A DNA stretch of 64,000 nt from Herbaspirillum sp. YR522 (GCF_000282575.1 NZ_AKJA01000138.1:27156-91155); one strand, 5' to 3'. Counted from the first letter of the stretch, positions 1 through 9,253 are shown. Made by a program: numbers and translations. Notes: generated by a model not told the origin, from the sequence alone.

Positions 1-308
1 AACGATGAATTGATCCTAAGGATGCAGGGCTCATCGATGTGGTACATAGTTATTTTTTGATGCTCAAGCTTCCACGGATATGCGGTGTCGCGCTTGGGCA
101 AGGCGCTTGCGTGTGGAAGCATTCCGCGACGATCATGCGATACGCATGACCATGTACCTCTTTGTACAGCCGAGCGCCAAGCATCGCTGGATATCGAGAT
201 CATCCAAGGCAAGACGGTCGTGGCTGTGACCGCCGGGCGTTCGACATCGCATCTTCGGAGATTGGAGAATGGGCCGACGAGAGGTGGCCACAGCGGTGCA
301 AGACCGTG
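1..308. other. Intergenic, with a minus-strand promoter-like element at 1-60
   Basis: I see no convincing gene here; the short open frames lack a ribosome site and plausible composition. The first 60 bases, read on the minus strand, align without gaps to the region upstream of the protease gene (1449-1500). Both carry TATGTAC, then AC, TC and TGA at matching positions, then a dyad ending in GATCA at the same distance (31 bases between the two marker motifs in each copy). By analogy this is the control region of a minus-strand gene lying off the left edge. Confidence 0.4.
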
Positions 309-1412
309 CTACATCGGGGTCGAGCGCGCCGGCCGCGCCCGATCCTGGCTCAGGCTGCCCACCTCGACAATACGCCCGTAGTAATAGACCTGCTGGTCGG
401 GGCTGTAGTCCTGGTTCGGATCGAAAACGGGAGCCCATTGGGAAGCGTCTTTTGTGGTGTCGCCCAAATAGGCATAGGCGGCCCCGTCCTTGACCACCAA
501 ATGCCCGACGGCATAATGTTTCGATTGCCATACATCGACCCACCTCTGGCCTCCACTGGGATTTTGCCACCACTCCTGCAGGTCGCCATTGTGATAGCGG
601 CGCTCTCCCACCTGATACTGCCTGACTTGCTGGTGTTGAGCAGGAGACCGGGTTGGCGTGACAGGCATGCGCTTGGCCGTGCTACCGGACAGGAAACCCT
701 TGATCCATGGCAGGATGGAAGAAATATTCGTGGCGATATTGGTGTGCTCGTTCTGGCCATTATGCAGTGCGATGACCTTATTCGTATCAGCCGATATCAC
801 CGGTGAGCCGGAGGCTCCTCCAGAGGTGTCGGCGGTATATTGCACATTGGTGTGGTGGTCACGCGGCGCCAGGTCACTGTCACGATAAACCCGATTGATC
901 CGGCTGGGTTGTTCCCTCCCCCTGGCGTCATCGGTCAATGCGAACGTCTTCAAGATATCTTTTCCGATCTTGCCGTATTGAGGGATATAGATCTGCTGTC
1001 CCGGCTTGGCGCCGCCGGGGTCCAACTCGAGATAACCAAATTTCTGCACCCGGGGGAACTGCGCTGGATTGATGGTGAAGAGCGCAAAATCCAGGTATTG
1101 CGCGTCCCCGGTGCTCGGATGAGCATTGCTGTTCTTGTAGTCCGTTCCCACCGCAAGCAGCGTGTCTCCGTTGACGCGAGTGACGCGGCCGGCGCGATCG
1201 GTAAATTCGACGCTCAGCTGCCGCGGGTTACCCGGTAACAGTACATGTGCATTGGTCATCATGAGGTTACCCGACCCGACGCGAAAAGCGGTCGCGGAGG
1301 TCTTCTTGCCATGATGGAAAACCCGGGCCACAGCCAGGGAGTGGGTGAATTTCTGCGGGTCCCTCTTTGCGACCTGCGATGCGGAAAGCCGGTTGTCCTG
1401 GTTGAAGACCAT
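309..1412 (-). CDS. Trypsin-like serine protease with aromatic-rich C-terminal tail
   Basis: A 367-residue protein with a complete chymotrypsin-fold triad: His56 in TNAHV, Asp108 in YLDFALF and Ser201 in GGASGSP, matching the Trypsin_2-like peptidases. After about residue 240 a proline/glutamine linker leads to a tail (about 270-355) rich in Trp and Tyr, with repeated GD/YxxG turns that resemble short carbohydrate-binding (CBM5/12-like) modules; that resemblance is tentative. No N-terminal signal peptide is evident, which is odd for such a protease; it may act inside the cell or be secreted by a leaderless route. The ATG at 1412 is preceded by AAGGACG at good spacing, which fixes the start. 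It stands alone on the minus strand, 560 bases from lipA. Confidence 0.75.
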   Translation of the reverse strand: MVFNQDNRLSASQVAKRDPQKFTHSLAVARVFHHGKKTSATAFRVGSGNLMMTNAHVLLPGNPRQLSVEFTDRAGRVTRVNGDTLLAVGTDYKNSNAHPSTGDAQYLDFALFTINPAQFPRVQKFGYLELDPGGAKPGQQIYIPQYGKIGKDILKTFALTDDARGREQPSRINRVYRDSDLAPRDHHTNVQYTADTSGGASGSPVISADTNKVIALHNGQNEHTNIATNISSILPWIKGFLSGSTAKRMPVTPTRSPAQHQQVRQYQVGERRYHNGDLQEWWQNPSGGQRWVDVWQSKHYAVGHLVVKDGAAYAYLGDTTKDASQWAPVFDPNQDYSPDQQVYYYGRIVEVGSLSQDRARPARSTPM

Positions 1413-1973
1413 GATTTCGTCCTTGCATGAATAACTCGACTACAACGGGTTGATCTTAATAAGATCAACGTCACGGAAGTAGTACATAAGTATTTATGCA
1501 GTGCATGTGTCACATTGGACGACCCGCTATCGACGCAGGCGGTTTCGGTACGGACAATGATGAACCGGCGCACCGGAGGCCCCTGGCTGTGCAGCGGCCA
1601 GATATTGCACAGTCTGGCGGCGGCGCTTTGGATCCAGATCGTTACTTGCGTGCAGGTAGGCGGTGGTCCTGAAGGTAAATCATGTCAGGCCCGGTGCAGT
1701 AAGCAGGCGATGCGTTCCGGCCGACATGTGGCACAGCCGGTCGGCCTGGCAACGGGTAGCACCAACGATGCTGGAAAAAAAGGGATTCGCGCCGACGCGC
1801 GCCGACGAGTCGACGCCAGGCCGGCAACGGCGGCAAATAGGGCATTGCCAGCCGTCGCCGTCTCATGGTGACACCTGCGTCATCGATCGGAATCGGACAG
1901 CGGGCGATTTCAGCCTGGTATCGCGGCCGAGGCTATCTGGCCGGAATGAACGTTGCAGGCCGCTTTGATACGA
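1413..1973. other. Intergenic between lipA and protease
   Basis: 561 bases without a credible gene. The part next to the protease (1413-1500) is AT-rich and holds its control region. From about 1510 to 1970 the sequence is GC-rich and I see nothing recognisable in it; short frames on both strands look like chance. Confidence 0.5.
1449..1469 (-). promoter_or_regulatory. Perfect 21-bp palindrome upstream of the protease gene
   Basis: Arms GTTGATCTTA (1449-1458) and TAAGATCAAC (1460-1469) are exact inverted copies around one base, 37 bases before the protease start codon. A partial version (ATCCT-A-AGGAT) occurs near position 14-24 at the window edge in the same setting. It is probably the binding site of a dimeric regulator that also controls the gene off the left end. 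Confidence 0.55.
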
Positions 1974-2957
1974 TCAGACCAGCCCGTGCGCCTGCTGGTC
2001 GGCGTGATAGCTGGACCGCACCATGGCGCCCACGGCAGCATGTACGAAGCCCATCTTGTAGGCTTCTTCCTCGTACATCTTGAACGTATCGGGATGCACG
2101 TAGCGGCGCACCGGCAGGTGGTCGCCGCTGGGCATCAGGTACTGGCCGATGGTCAGCATGTCGACGTTGTTGGCGCGCATGTCGCGCATGACCTGCAACA
2201 CTTCCTCGTCGGTCTCGCCCAGGCCGACCATGATGCCGGACTTGGTCGGCACCTCCGGATGCAGGTCCTTGAAGCGCTTCAACAGGCTCAGCGAATACTC
2301 ATAGTCGGAACCGGGACGGGCTTCCTTGTACAGGCGCGGCGCAGTCTCGAGGTTGTGGTTCATCACATCGGGCGGCGCCATCTTGAGGATCTCCAGCGCG
2401 CGGTCCATGCGGCCGCGGAAGTCGGGCGTGAGGATCTCGATGCGGGTCTCGGGCGACAGTTCGCGCACGCGCTTGATGCAGGCGGCGAAGTGGGCAGCGC
2501 CACCGTCGCGCAGGTCGTCGCGGTCGACGCTGGTGATGACCACATACGACAGCCGCAGCTGGGCAATGGTCTTGGCCAGGTTCTCGGGTTCGTTGGGGTC
2601 GAGCGGGTCGGGACGGCCGTGACCGACATCGCAGAACGGGCAGCGACGGGTGCACTTGTCACCCATGATCATGAAGGTCGCGGTGCCCTTGCCGAAGCAT
2701 TCGCCGATGTTGGGGCAGGATGCTTCCTCGCACACGGTGACCAGGTTGTTGGCGCGCAGGATGTCCTTGATCTCGTAGAAGCGGGTGGTCGGCGAACCGG
2801 CCTTGACCCGGATCCAGTCCGGCTTCTTCAGCTTTTCGGCGGCAACGATCTTGATCGGGATCCAGGCCGTCTTGCCCGCGCCCTTCTGCTTGTCGAGCGG
2901 ATTGACACGGGCGGCGTTGCTGGAGGTTTCTGCTGCTGGAGTGATATCGGTAGTCAT
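1974..2957 (-). CDS. lipA: Lipoyl synthase
   Basis: Radical-SAM enzyme inserting two sulfurs into protein-bound octanoyl groups to make lipoate in the cytoplasm. The 327-residue product has both [4Fe-4S] clusters: the auxiliary set Cys76, Cys81, Cys87 ([12 protein letters not shown]) and the radical-SAM set CTRRCPFC (Cys102, Cys106, Cys109). Length fits the family (321 in E. coli). The frame stays open upstream of 2957, but the family N-terminus and absence of conservation there favour the ATG at 2957. It follows lipB by 44 bases on the same strand and is presumably co-transcribed with it; LipB supplies the octanoyl substrate. Confidence 0.97.
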   Translation of the reverse strand: MTTDITPAAETSSNAARVNPLDKQKGAGKTAWIPIKIVAAEKLKKPDWIRVKAGSPTTRFYEIKDILRANNLVTVCEEASCPNIGECFGKGTATFMIMGDKCTRRCPFCDVGHGRPDPLDPNEPENLAKTIAQLRLSYVVITSVDRDDLRDGGAAHFAACIKRVRELSPETRIEILTPDFRGRMDRALEILKMAPPDVMNHNLETAPRLYKEARPGSDYEYSLSLLKRFKDLHPEVPTKSGIMVGLGETDEEVLQVMRDMRANNVDMLTIGQYLMPSGDHLPVRRYVHPDTFKMYEEEAYKMGFVHAAVGAMVRSSYHADQQAHGLV

Positions 2958-3001
2958 GATGTCGTCTTTGCGGCGGCGGCCTTGTCGGCGTGGCGCCTTG
3001 C

Positions 3002-3691
3002 TCAGCCCTGCAAGCGGGCAATCAGTTTTTCGGCAAGCAGCGCCTGTACCTCGGCCAGGCCGGCAACGGCACCCAGCGTCTTCATGTCGACCGTGGCCAG
3101 GCCTGCGTAACCACAGGGATTGATCCACGAAAACGGGGCCAGGTCCATGTCGACGTTGAGCGATACCCCATGGTAGGTGCAGCCATTGCCGCGGATCTTC
3201 AACCCCAGTGCGGCTACCTTGGCGCCCTGCCACGGCCCGTCGGCGGCATAGATGCCCGGCGCGCCCTGCTTGCGTTCACCGGCCAGATTATACGCCGCCA
3301 GCGTATCGATCACCGCCTGCTCGATGTTGTAGACGAATTCGCGGGCAAACAGCCGCGCACCGGGGCGCTGGCGACGCAGGTCCATCAGCAGGTAGATCAC
3401 CACCTGGCCCGGTCCATGAAACGTGACCTCGCCGCCGCGATCGGTCTGCACCAACGGGATGTCGTGCGGATTCAACACATGCGATCGATCGGCCCCCAGG
3501 CCCAGCGTATAGACCGGCGCATGCTCGACGATCCATAACTGGTCGGGCGTGGCGGCGCTGCGCGCATCGGTATAGGCGCGCATCGCCGCAAAGGTGTTTT
3601 CGTAGGGTTCGTTGCCGCGCCAGATCAGCTGCGGGGCGGCGGGAACGGCCACCGGCGCGATGCCCGGGGCGCTGTGAAGTGCGGTTTGCAT
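3002..3691 (-). CDS. lipB: Octanoyl-ACP:protein N-octanoyltransferase
   Basis: Transfers octanoyl from acyl carrier protein to the lipoyl domains of 2-oxoacid dehydrogenases and GcvH, the step before LipA. The 229-residue protein shows the family signature [12 protein letters not shown] (85-96), the catalytic lysine in GAKVAALG (Lys158) and the acyl-accepting Cys193 in INPCGY. The first 20 residues are Ala/Pro-rich and poorly conserved. It lies directly upstream of lipA. In many Burkholderiales the DUF493 gene is the next neighbour; here a DUF2917 gene and a LysR gene stand between them. Confidence 0.96.
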   Translation of the reverse strand: MQTALHSAPGIAPVAVPAAPQLIWRGNEPYENTFAAMRAYTDARSAATPDQLWIVEHAPVYTLGLGADRSHVLNPHDIPLVQTDRGGEVTFHGPGQVVIYLLMDLRRQRPGARLFAREFVYNIEQAVIDTLAAYNLAGERKQGAPGIYAADGPWQGAKVAALGLKIRGNGCTYHGVSLNVDMDLAPFSWINPCGYAGLATVDMKTLGAVAGLAEVQALLAEKLIARLQG

Positions 3692-3767
3692 GCCGCCAGT
3701 GTAGCGAAGTTCGCTTCAACGCGCCGTGCCGGTGCAAGTTATCCACAGGTCGGTACCGCAGCACGAC

Positions 3768-4073
3768 TCACCAGCGCAACAATCCATGCGGGAACCACCG
3801 CATGAGGTGGGCCACGCCGGTCGCTGGCCGCCCCAGCACCTGGAAACGGGCGCAATCCCCGGCAGCCTCGAAGACGGCCAGCCCGCCACCCGGCAACTCG
3901 AATTCCTGGCCGGCGTGCAGCCAGATGTCGCCCCCGCCCTGCTCCAGCGTAAGCCACACCAGCCCGTGGCTGACCTTCACGCGTGCGGCCGGCGCCAGCC
4001 GCGTGGCATGGGTCTGCCCGGCATCCAGGCAGAATTCGCCGGTGATCAATTCTCTTGTGAATAAGTTTTGCAT
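3768..4073 (-). CDS. DUF2917 family protein
   Basis: A 101-residue protein resembling the DUF2917 family of small beta-rich proteins of unknown function. Visible features are an N-terminal MQNLFTRELITGEFCLDAGQ-type strand, the core VSHGLVWLTLEQGGGDIWLHAGQEFELPGGG and a short C-terminal tail. The start at 4073 has GGAGA five bases upstream. It is transcribed divergently from the adjacent LysR gene with a 118-base shared control region, an arrangement that suggests the LysR protein regulates it. No catalytic residues are recognised, so I assign no reaction. Confidence 0.7.
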   Translation of the reverse strand: MQNLFTRELITGEFCLDAGQTHATRLAPAARVKVSHGLVWLTLEQGGGDIWLHAGQEFELPGGGLAVFEAAGDCARFQVLGRPATGVAHLMRWFPHGLLRW

Positions 4074-4191
4074 GGCGTTCTCCAGTCGTTGCGCTGCCGA
4101 TCAGTCAGGCTTTGATTTTAGGAGGTACCATGGCCGTGGCAAAACGAGTTATATTGGCTGCCGTTGCTAATAATATTCACAAGGAAAATAC

Positions 4192-5109
4192 ATGGCGGAC
4201 TTGCGCAAGCTGCCCAACCTGGCCGCGCTGCGGGCATTCGATGCAGCGGCCCGCCATGAATGCTTTTCGCGCGCGGCGGCCGAGATCCACGTCACCCCGG
4301 GCGCGGTCAGCCACCAGGTGCGTGGCCTGGAAGACGATCTCGGCCTGGCCTTGTTCACCCGCCATGGCAAGCGCATTGCCATCACCGATACCGGCCGCCG
4401 CTTCGCCGCCACGGTGCGCAAGTCGCTCACCGAGATCGCCCAGGCCGCCGAGCACCTGCGCAGCCTGAATCGCCAGGCGCGGCTGGTGATCTCGGCCACG
4501 CCCTCGTTTGCTTCGCGCTGGCTGGCGCCACGGTTGTGGAAGTTCATCGATGCCCATCCCGATATCGAGGTGGTGCTGCAGTCCGGCAGCCACCTGGCCG
4601 ACCTGCGCCTGGACGGCGTCGACGTCGGCCTGCGCTTCGGCCATGGACGCTACGAGGGATTGACTGTGGACAAGTTGACGGACGATTACTACTATCCGGT
4701 CGCCGCGCCAGGCTACCGCACGCGCCAGGCACGGGTGCCGCAGGTGCCGGCCGACCTGCGCGACTGCACCCTGCTGCGCATGGATACACGCGAATCGTGG
4801 CAGCCCTGGCTGCGCCTGGCCGGGCTGGACCTGCCCGAGCCCAGCGGCGGGCTGGTGATCGAGGATTCCTCGCTGACCTTGCGCGACGCCGCCGCCGGCA
4901 ACGGGGTGGCACTGTCGCGCCATGTCATCGCCTCGCGCGAAATCGCCGAGGGCGAACTGGTGCGCCTGTTCGACCTGACCATCCGGGCCGACGAAGCCTA
5001 TTACCTGGTAAGCCTGCCCGAATCCCGCGACAAGCCCGCGCTGGTGGCTTTCAAGGCCTGGATCATGGAAGAGATGGCGCGTTTCCGGGCCCAGGGGTGG
5101 CCCGGCTGA
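4192..5109 (+). CDS. LysR-family transcriptional regulator, GcvA-like
   Basis: A 305-residue LysR regulator. The N-terminal winged helix-turn-helix (about 8-67) has the GcvA-subfamily pattern LPNLAALRAFDAAARHECFSRAAAEIHVTPGAVSHQV, and the rest is a periplasmic-binding-protein-like effector domain. AAGGA eight bases before the ATG supports the start. It diverges from the DUF2917 gene, its likely target along with itself; the effector is unknown. It converges on the DUF493 gene. An inverted repeat (5132-5141 with 5154-5163) follows its stop codon. Confidence 0.9.
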   Translation: MADLRKLPNLAALRAFDAAARHECFSRAAAEIHVTPGAVSHQVRGLEDDLGLALFTRHGKRIAITDTGRRFAATVRKSLTEIAQAAEHLRSLNRQARLVISATPSFASRWLAPRLWKFIDAHPDIEVVLQSGSHLADLRLDGVDVGLRFGHGRYEGLTVDKLTDDYYYPVAAPGYRTRQARVPQVPADLRDCTLLRMDTRESWQPWLRLAGLDLPEPSGGLVIEDSSLTLRDAAAGNGVALSRHVIASREIAEGELVRLFDLTIRADEAYYLVSLPESRDKPALVAFKAWIMEEMARFRAQGWPG

Positions 5110-5131
5110 AGCAGCGCCTGTGGACAAGACA

Positions 5132-5163
5132 AACCCGGCATGGCCTGGGGGCGATGCCGGGTT
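5132..5163. terminator. Hairpin between convergent LysR and DUF493 genes
   Basis: Arms AACCCGGCAT and ATGCCGGGTT pair perfectly over 10 bp around a GC-rich loop. No strong T-run follows on either strand, so it is a weak or Rho-assisted terminator candidate serving the two convergent genes. Confidence 0.4.
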
Positions 5164-5184
5164 GCGCGGTAAAAGACCTGCTGC

Positions 5185-5457
5185 TCAGAGCACGAACTTG
5201 ACGTGCTCGTGGGACGACAGTGCGCGATAAAGGTTGTCGAGCTGCTCGCGGCTGGTGGCGCGAATGGTCAACGTCAGCGACAGGTACTTGCCTTGCGTGG
5301 AGGGTCGCATCTCGACCTTGCCGGCATGGAAGTCCGGGTCATGCAGGACCACCAGTTCGACGATTTCATTGGCGAATTCATCATGCATGACGCCGACCAC
5401 CTTGATCGGGAAGTCGCTGGGATACTCGATGAGGGATTCTTCGGTCGGCAGGGGCAT
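5185..5457 (-). CDS. ybeD: DUF493 (UPF0250/YbeD-like) protein
   Basis: A 90-residue protein of the YbeD/DUF493 family, with the typical N-terminus ESLIEYPSDFPIKVVG, the central ...DFHAGKVEMRPSTQGKYLSLTLTI and a C-terminal YRALSSHEHVKFVL. The fold is a small ferredoxin-like, ACT-like domain. In many proteobacteria it sits next to lipB and is suspected of an accessory role in lipoylation, but no activity is established. Here it follows the transaminase gene by 125 bases on the same strand and is separated from lipB by the LysR/DUF2917 pair. Confidence 0.88.
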   Translation of the reverse strand: MPLPTEESLIEYPSDFPIKVVGVMHDEFANEIVELVVLHDPDFHAGKVEMRPSTQGKYLSLTLTIRATSREQLDNLYRALSSHEHVKFVL

Positions 5458-5582
5458 GATGGTTCGGGCGGACTGGTTTCAATGCAACGATATGGTGATG
5501 AAGGCGCTGCCTTCAAGCAGGCCGGCGGGCGATTGCGCAATTCTAGCCTCCCGGCGCCCTCGCCGCCAGCGGCCAAACCGCC

Positions 5583-6431
5583 TTACAGGCGCGCCTTGGC
5601 CGCCTGGTAGGCAGCATGTACCTTGGCAAACACCGGACCCGGGTGGCCGCTGCCGACCTGCTTGCCATCCAGCGTGACGACCGGCAACACTTCCTTGCTG
5701 GCCGACGACAGGATCAGCTCGTCGGCGGCAAACACTTCCTCGCGCGTAATGCGGCGTGCCTCCAGGGCGATGCCTTGCTCGGCGCACAGCTCTTCCATCA
5801 GTCCGTAGCGGATACCTTCCAGGATCAGGTTGTCCTTGGGAGGCGCCGCGATGCGGCCATCCTTGACCACCCATACGTTGGACGACGATGCTTCCGACAG
5901 GAAGCCATCGCGGAACTGGATCGCCTCGGTCACTTCGTTCTCGGCGGCAAACTGGGCCGCCAGTACGTTGCCCAGCAGCGAGGTGGCCTTGATCTGGCAA
6001 TTCAGCCAGCGCCGATCTTCCAGCGTCACGCAGGCCACGCCGCCTTCGATGGCCGACGCCGACGGCAGCACCATGGCGTTGGTCATGATGAACACGGTCG
6101 GCGTGGCTTCCTTGGGAAAGGCATGGGCGCGCTTGGCCACGCCGCGGGTGACCTGGATGTAGATCATCTGGTCGTCCAGGTCGTTGGCCTGCACCACCTG
6201 GTCGATCAGTGCGAACCATTGCGCCTGGTCATGCGGATTGGCAATACCGATGCTGTCGAGGCTGCGCGACAGGCGCGCCAGGTGCTGCTGGCCGCGAAAG
6301 GGCTTGCGGCGATACATCGGGATCACTTCATAGATGCCGTCGCCGAAGATGAAGCCGCGATCCAGCACCGGCACGCGGGCTTGCGACAAAGGGGTAAATT
6401 CGCCGTTGAGGTAGACGATGGGATCGTTCAT
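5583..6431 (-). CDS. dat: D-amino-acid transaminase (class IV PLP aminotransferase)
   Basis: A 282-residue fold-type IV PLP enzyme that moves amino groups between D-amino acids and 2-oxo acids, making D-Glu/D-Ala type products. Seen in the sequence: the N-terminal YLNGEFTPLSQARVPVLDRGF(I)FGDGIYE block, the probable Schiff-base Lys148 in CQIKATSLLGN, and the phosphate-binding SEASSSNVW motif. A branched-chain or aminodeoxychorismate role cannot be excluded, but the sequence and its position before DUF493-lipB match the dat gene of Burkholderiales. The frame is open upstream of 6431; MNDPIVYLNG is the family start. Confidence 0.88.
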   Translation of the reverse strand: MNDPIVYLNGEFTPLSQARVPVLDRGFIFGDGIYEVIPMYRRKPFRGQQHLARLSRSLDSIGIANPHDQAQWFALIDQVVQANDLDDQMIYIQVTRGVAKRAHAFPKEATPTVFIMTNAMVLPSASAIEGGVACVTLEDRRWLNCQIKATSLLGNVLAAQFAAENEVTEAIQFRDGFLSEASSSNVWVVKDGRIAAPPKDNLILEGIRYGLMEELCAEQGIALEARRITREEVFAADELILSSASKEVLPVVTLDGKQVGSGHPGPVFAKVHAAYQAAKARL

Positions 6432-6637
6432 GTGCGCTTGTCCAATGAGCAGGAAGGGGAAAGAGGGCCGAAGCCGGCCGGCCAGGCATTCTGGCACAGC
6501 CGCGCGCGTGACGTAACGGGTCATGCAAATTAGGAATGGGTCGGAACCCGCAGCCCGCCCATGCCATTCATGGTCAAGGCCATTGCCACTTGCGCATGGC
6601 CGCATCACGCAACCCTTGACAGCAACACCGTACCATC

Positions 6638-7507
6638 ATGATCAAAGCCTCATACAGCCTGTGCCCGCAGGAAATCCAACAGCAGATCCTGCAATACGCC
6701 TTCGACGCCGCATACCGCGAGCCGCCCTCGGCGTTCCAACCCGCCGGCCCCCTCGGCTACCGGGACATCCAATACCTGCGCGGCATCGACCGCAACGCCC
6801 GCAATATCATCGAGCATGCAGCCTCCCGATTACCGGGGGTGCAGATGCGCCGCACCCGCAACCGTCTGTTGCACGCGCACACGCGCGGCGAATTCGAACA
6901 GGAACTGGCGCAGGTGGCCCAACAGTTCACCCATATCAGCATCCCGCTGGCGCGACTCGATGCTGACGAGGTCGGCCTGGCGATGCGCTATCTGGAGAGC
7001 CTGCCCGGCTTCAGCGACATCGATCGCTACGACAGCGATGCCAGCGTCGACGACTCCGACGACGAAGCCGGCGGCGAACCCGCGCTGCACCTGGAAGTGG
7101 CCAGGAAGAATCCGCCGATGCTCATCGACAGGCTTTATCACCTGCTGCGCGTGGAGGGCCGCCCACCCCTGCGCATCACACTGACCGAGCTGCCACCGGG
7201 GCCGTCCGATTTCCGCACCACGCGACTGGGTGGGCACATCATCGACGAACGCCTCGAACCGGGCGGCCATGCTGGACTGGTCAATACCGACGGCAGTCCG
7301 CTCAACCTGCTGCAGCTGGAGCTGATCCGCCAGCGCGGCCACTGTGTAAGCCACCCCGATGCAGAGGTGATCGAGCCCGACGGCGAGCAGGTCGAATTCG
7401 CCATGATGGTCATGCAACTATGGAATGAGAACCAGCAACGCACGCTGGCCTCGATCGGTCATGAAGCCACCGCCCGCATGCTGGCCGACGCCAGCGACCG
7501 GTCATAG
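6638..7507 (+). CDS. Hypothetical protein with acidic linker
   Basis: A 289-residue protein I do not recognise. The N-terminal half (1-125) is predicted helical and rich in Arg, Gln and His. It is followed by a very acidic, low-complexity stretch at about 129-147 (DSDASVDDSDDEAGGE) and a mixed C-terminal half. There is no signal peptide or membrane segment. No good Shine-Dalgarno lies before the ATG, though TTGACA occurs at 6616. The tail overlaps the last 6 bases of the convergent ABC transporter gene. The arrangement (helical head, acidic hinge, second domain) recalls secreted effector-like proteins, but this is only an impression. Confidence 0.6.
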   Translation: MIKASYSLCPQEIQQQILQYAFDAAYREPPSAFQPAGPLGYRDIQYLRGIDRNARNIIEHAASRLPGVQMRRTRNRLLHAHTRGEFEQELAQVAQQFTHISIPLARLDADEVGLAMRYLESLPGFSDIDRYDSDASVDDSDDEAGGEPALHLEVARKNPPMLIDRLYHLLRVEGRPPLRITLTELPPGPSDFRTTRLGGHIIDERLEPGGHAGLVNTDGSPLNLLQLELIRQRGHCVSHPDAEVIEPDGEQVEFAMMVMQLWNENQQRTLASIGHEATARMLADASDRS

Positions 7508-9253
7508 CCGCAGCACCTCGACGCGGCATCCCCGCGACTGCGGCACGAACTGCCAGCGCACCGCATGAAACCTCGCCACCGTCTCGCGGTGGGCGATGCT
7601 GAGCACCGTCACGCCGGGCAATTCGCGCGGCAAGGCGGCATACATCGCCTCCTCGGCCTCGCCATCCATGGCGCTGGTGGCCTCGTCCAGGCACACCAGC
7701 GCGGGGCGGTTCAACAGCACCCGCACGAAGGCCAGGCGCTGTTGCTCGCCCGGCGACAGCGCCTGGCTCCAGTTGGCGGCCTGGTCCAGCCGCGCGGCCA
7801 GGTGCGCCAGACGGCACAGCGTGAGATAGCGCGTGACGAGCTGGTCGTCGAAACTGCCTTCCGCGGCCGGGTACGACAGGGCCGCGCGCAAGCTGCCCAC
7901 CGGCAGATAGCTGCGTTGTGGCAGGAACATGATGTCGCCTTGGGCCGGCAACGTGATGCGTCCGCTGCCGTAGGCCCAGATATCGGCGATGGCACGCACC
8001 AGCGTCGACTTGCCGCATCCGGACGGGCCGCTCACCAGGACATGCTCGCCCGACTCCAGGCGGGCGTCGAACGGCTGCAACAGGGGCGTCCCGTCGGGCA
8101 GCGCCAGCGCCAGGGCGTCGATGGCCAGGGCGCTGCCGGTGCCACGCCGCACCTCGATGGCGCTCACGGCGGCCACGGCGACGGCGCGCTCGACGTCGGC
8201 ATTGAAACCGGCCAGCCGGTTGACGCTGGCTTTCCAGCTGGCCAGCGTGGTGAAGGCGTTGATGAACCACGACAATGCGTCCTGCACCTGGCCGAAGGCA
8301 TTGCTGATCTGCATCAGCACGCCCAGCGAGATGGCGCCTGAAAAATACCGGGGCGCCGATACCAGCATCGGAAAGATCACCGCAAACTGGCCGCAGAAAT
8401 TGACCGCGACATTGAGACGCTTGGTCACGCCCATGATGGCCCACCAGTTGTCGCGGATGGCGTCGAGCCGCGCGCCGAGCTGCGCGCGCTCCTGGCGCTC
8501 GCCCCGGTACAGCGCCACCGCCTCGGCGTGTTCGCGCACGCGGATGAGGCCGAAGCGGAAATTGGCTTCCAGTCTTTCCTGGGCGAAGTTCAAGCCCACC
8601 AGCGGACGCCCGATCCACCACACCAGGCCCGAGCCGACGATGGCGTAGAGCACCGCAAACCACACCATGTAGCCGGGAACGGACCAGGCATGGCCGAACG
8701 CCGCCAGCGAGACCGGGCCGCTGACGACCCACAGGATGTGCACGAACGACAGCAGCGTGACACTGCTGGAGATGAACCCGAGCACCAGGCCGAGGGTGTC
8801 GGAGGTGAGCGCATTCAAGTCTTCGGCGATACGCTGGTCGGGATTGTCGGCCAGGTGCCGGGCCTGGTCCTGCTCGATGCGGTAATAGGCCCGATGGGCC
8901 AGCCAGCGGTCCATGTAGCGCTCGCTCATCCAGTAGCGCCAGCGGATCTGCAACGCCTGGCGCAGGTAGACGCTGTAGATGGCCACGGCGATGAAGACGA
9001 AGGCCAGCCAGGAGAACTGCCACAGCAGCGACTTGAACTGCGCGAAGTCGCGCGCCTGCAGCACGTCGTACAGGTCGCGGTTCCAGCCGTTGAGGCGTAC
9101 GTTGATATACACCATGCCCAGGTTGAGGGCGATGATGGCCGCCAGCAGGCCCAGCGCGACCCATTTCTGGTCGGATACCCAGAACGGCCGGATCAGTCCC
9201 CAGATGGTGCCGGCGGCGGCAGGCGGGGTGGCAGTGCGAGTAGCGTGTTGCAT
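7502..9253 (-). CDS. SbmA/BacA-like ABC transporter, permease-ATPase fusion
   Basis: A 583-residue half-transporter of the YddA type: an SbmA/BacA-like membrane domain (about 15-350, six hydrophobic segments, with ...NPDQRIAEDLNALTSDTLGL typical of the group) fused to a nucleotide-binding domain. The ATPase shows Walker A GPSGCGKST, a signature LSPGEQQR in place of LSGGQ, and Walker B LVCLDEATSAMD followed by the H-loop. Related proteins import peptides, vitamins (e.g. cobalamin) or very-long-chain acyl groups; the substrate here is unknown. The ATG at 9253 gives the usual short cytoplasmic lead; the frame extends upstream without motifs. It stands alone, convergent with the preceding gene. 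Confidence 0.88.
   Translation of the reverse strand: MQHATRTATPPAAAGTIWGLIRPFWVSDQKWVALGLLAAIIALNLGMVYINVRLNGWNRDLYDVLQARDFAQFKSLLWQFSWLAFVFIAVAIYSVYLRQALQIRWRYWMSERYMDRWLAHRAYYRIEQDQARHLADNPDQRIAEDLNALTSDTLGLVLGFISSSVTLLSFVHILWVVSGPVSLAAFGHAWSVPGYMVWFAVLYAIVGSGLVWWIGRPLVGLNFAQERLEANFRFGLIRVREHAEAVALYRGERQERAQLGARLDAIRDNWWAIMGVTKRLNVAVNFCGQFAVIFPMLVSAPRYFSGAISLGVLMQISNAFGQVQDALSWFINAFTTLASWKASVNRLAGFNADVERAVAVAAVSAIEVRRGTGSALAIDALALALPDGTPLLQPFDARLESGEHVLVSGPSGCGKSTLVRAIADIWAYGSGRITLPAQGDIMFLPQRSYLPVGSLRAALSYPAAEGSFDDQLVTRYLTLCRLAHLAARLDQAANWSQALSPGEQQRLAFVRVLLNRPALVCLDEATSAMDGEAEEAMYAALPRELPGVTVLSIAHRETVARFHAVRWQFVPQSRGCRVEVLRL

Noticed and set aside
1515..1871. 118-codon plus-strand frame between protease and lipA
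   Set aside because: No ribosome site, no recognisable motif and unlikely composition.
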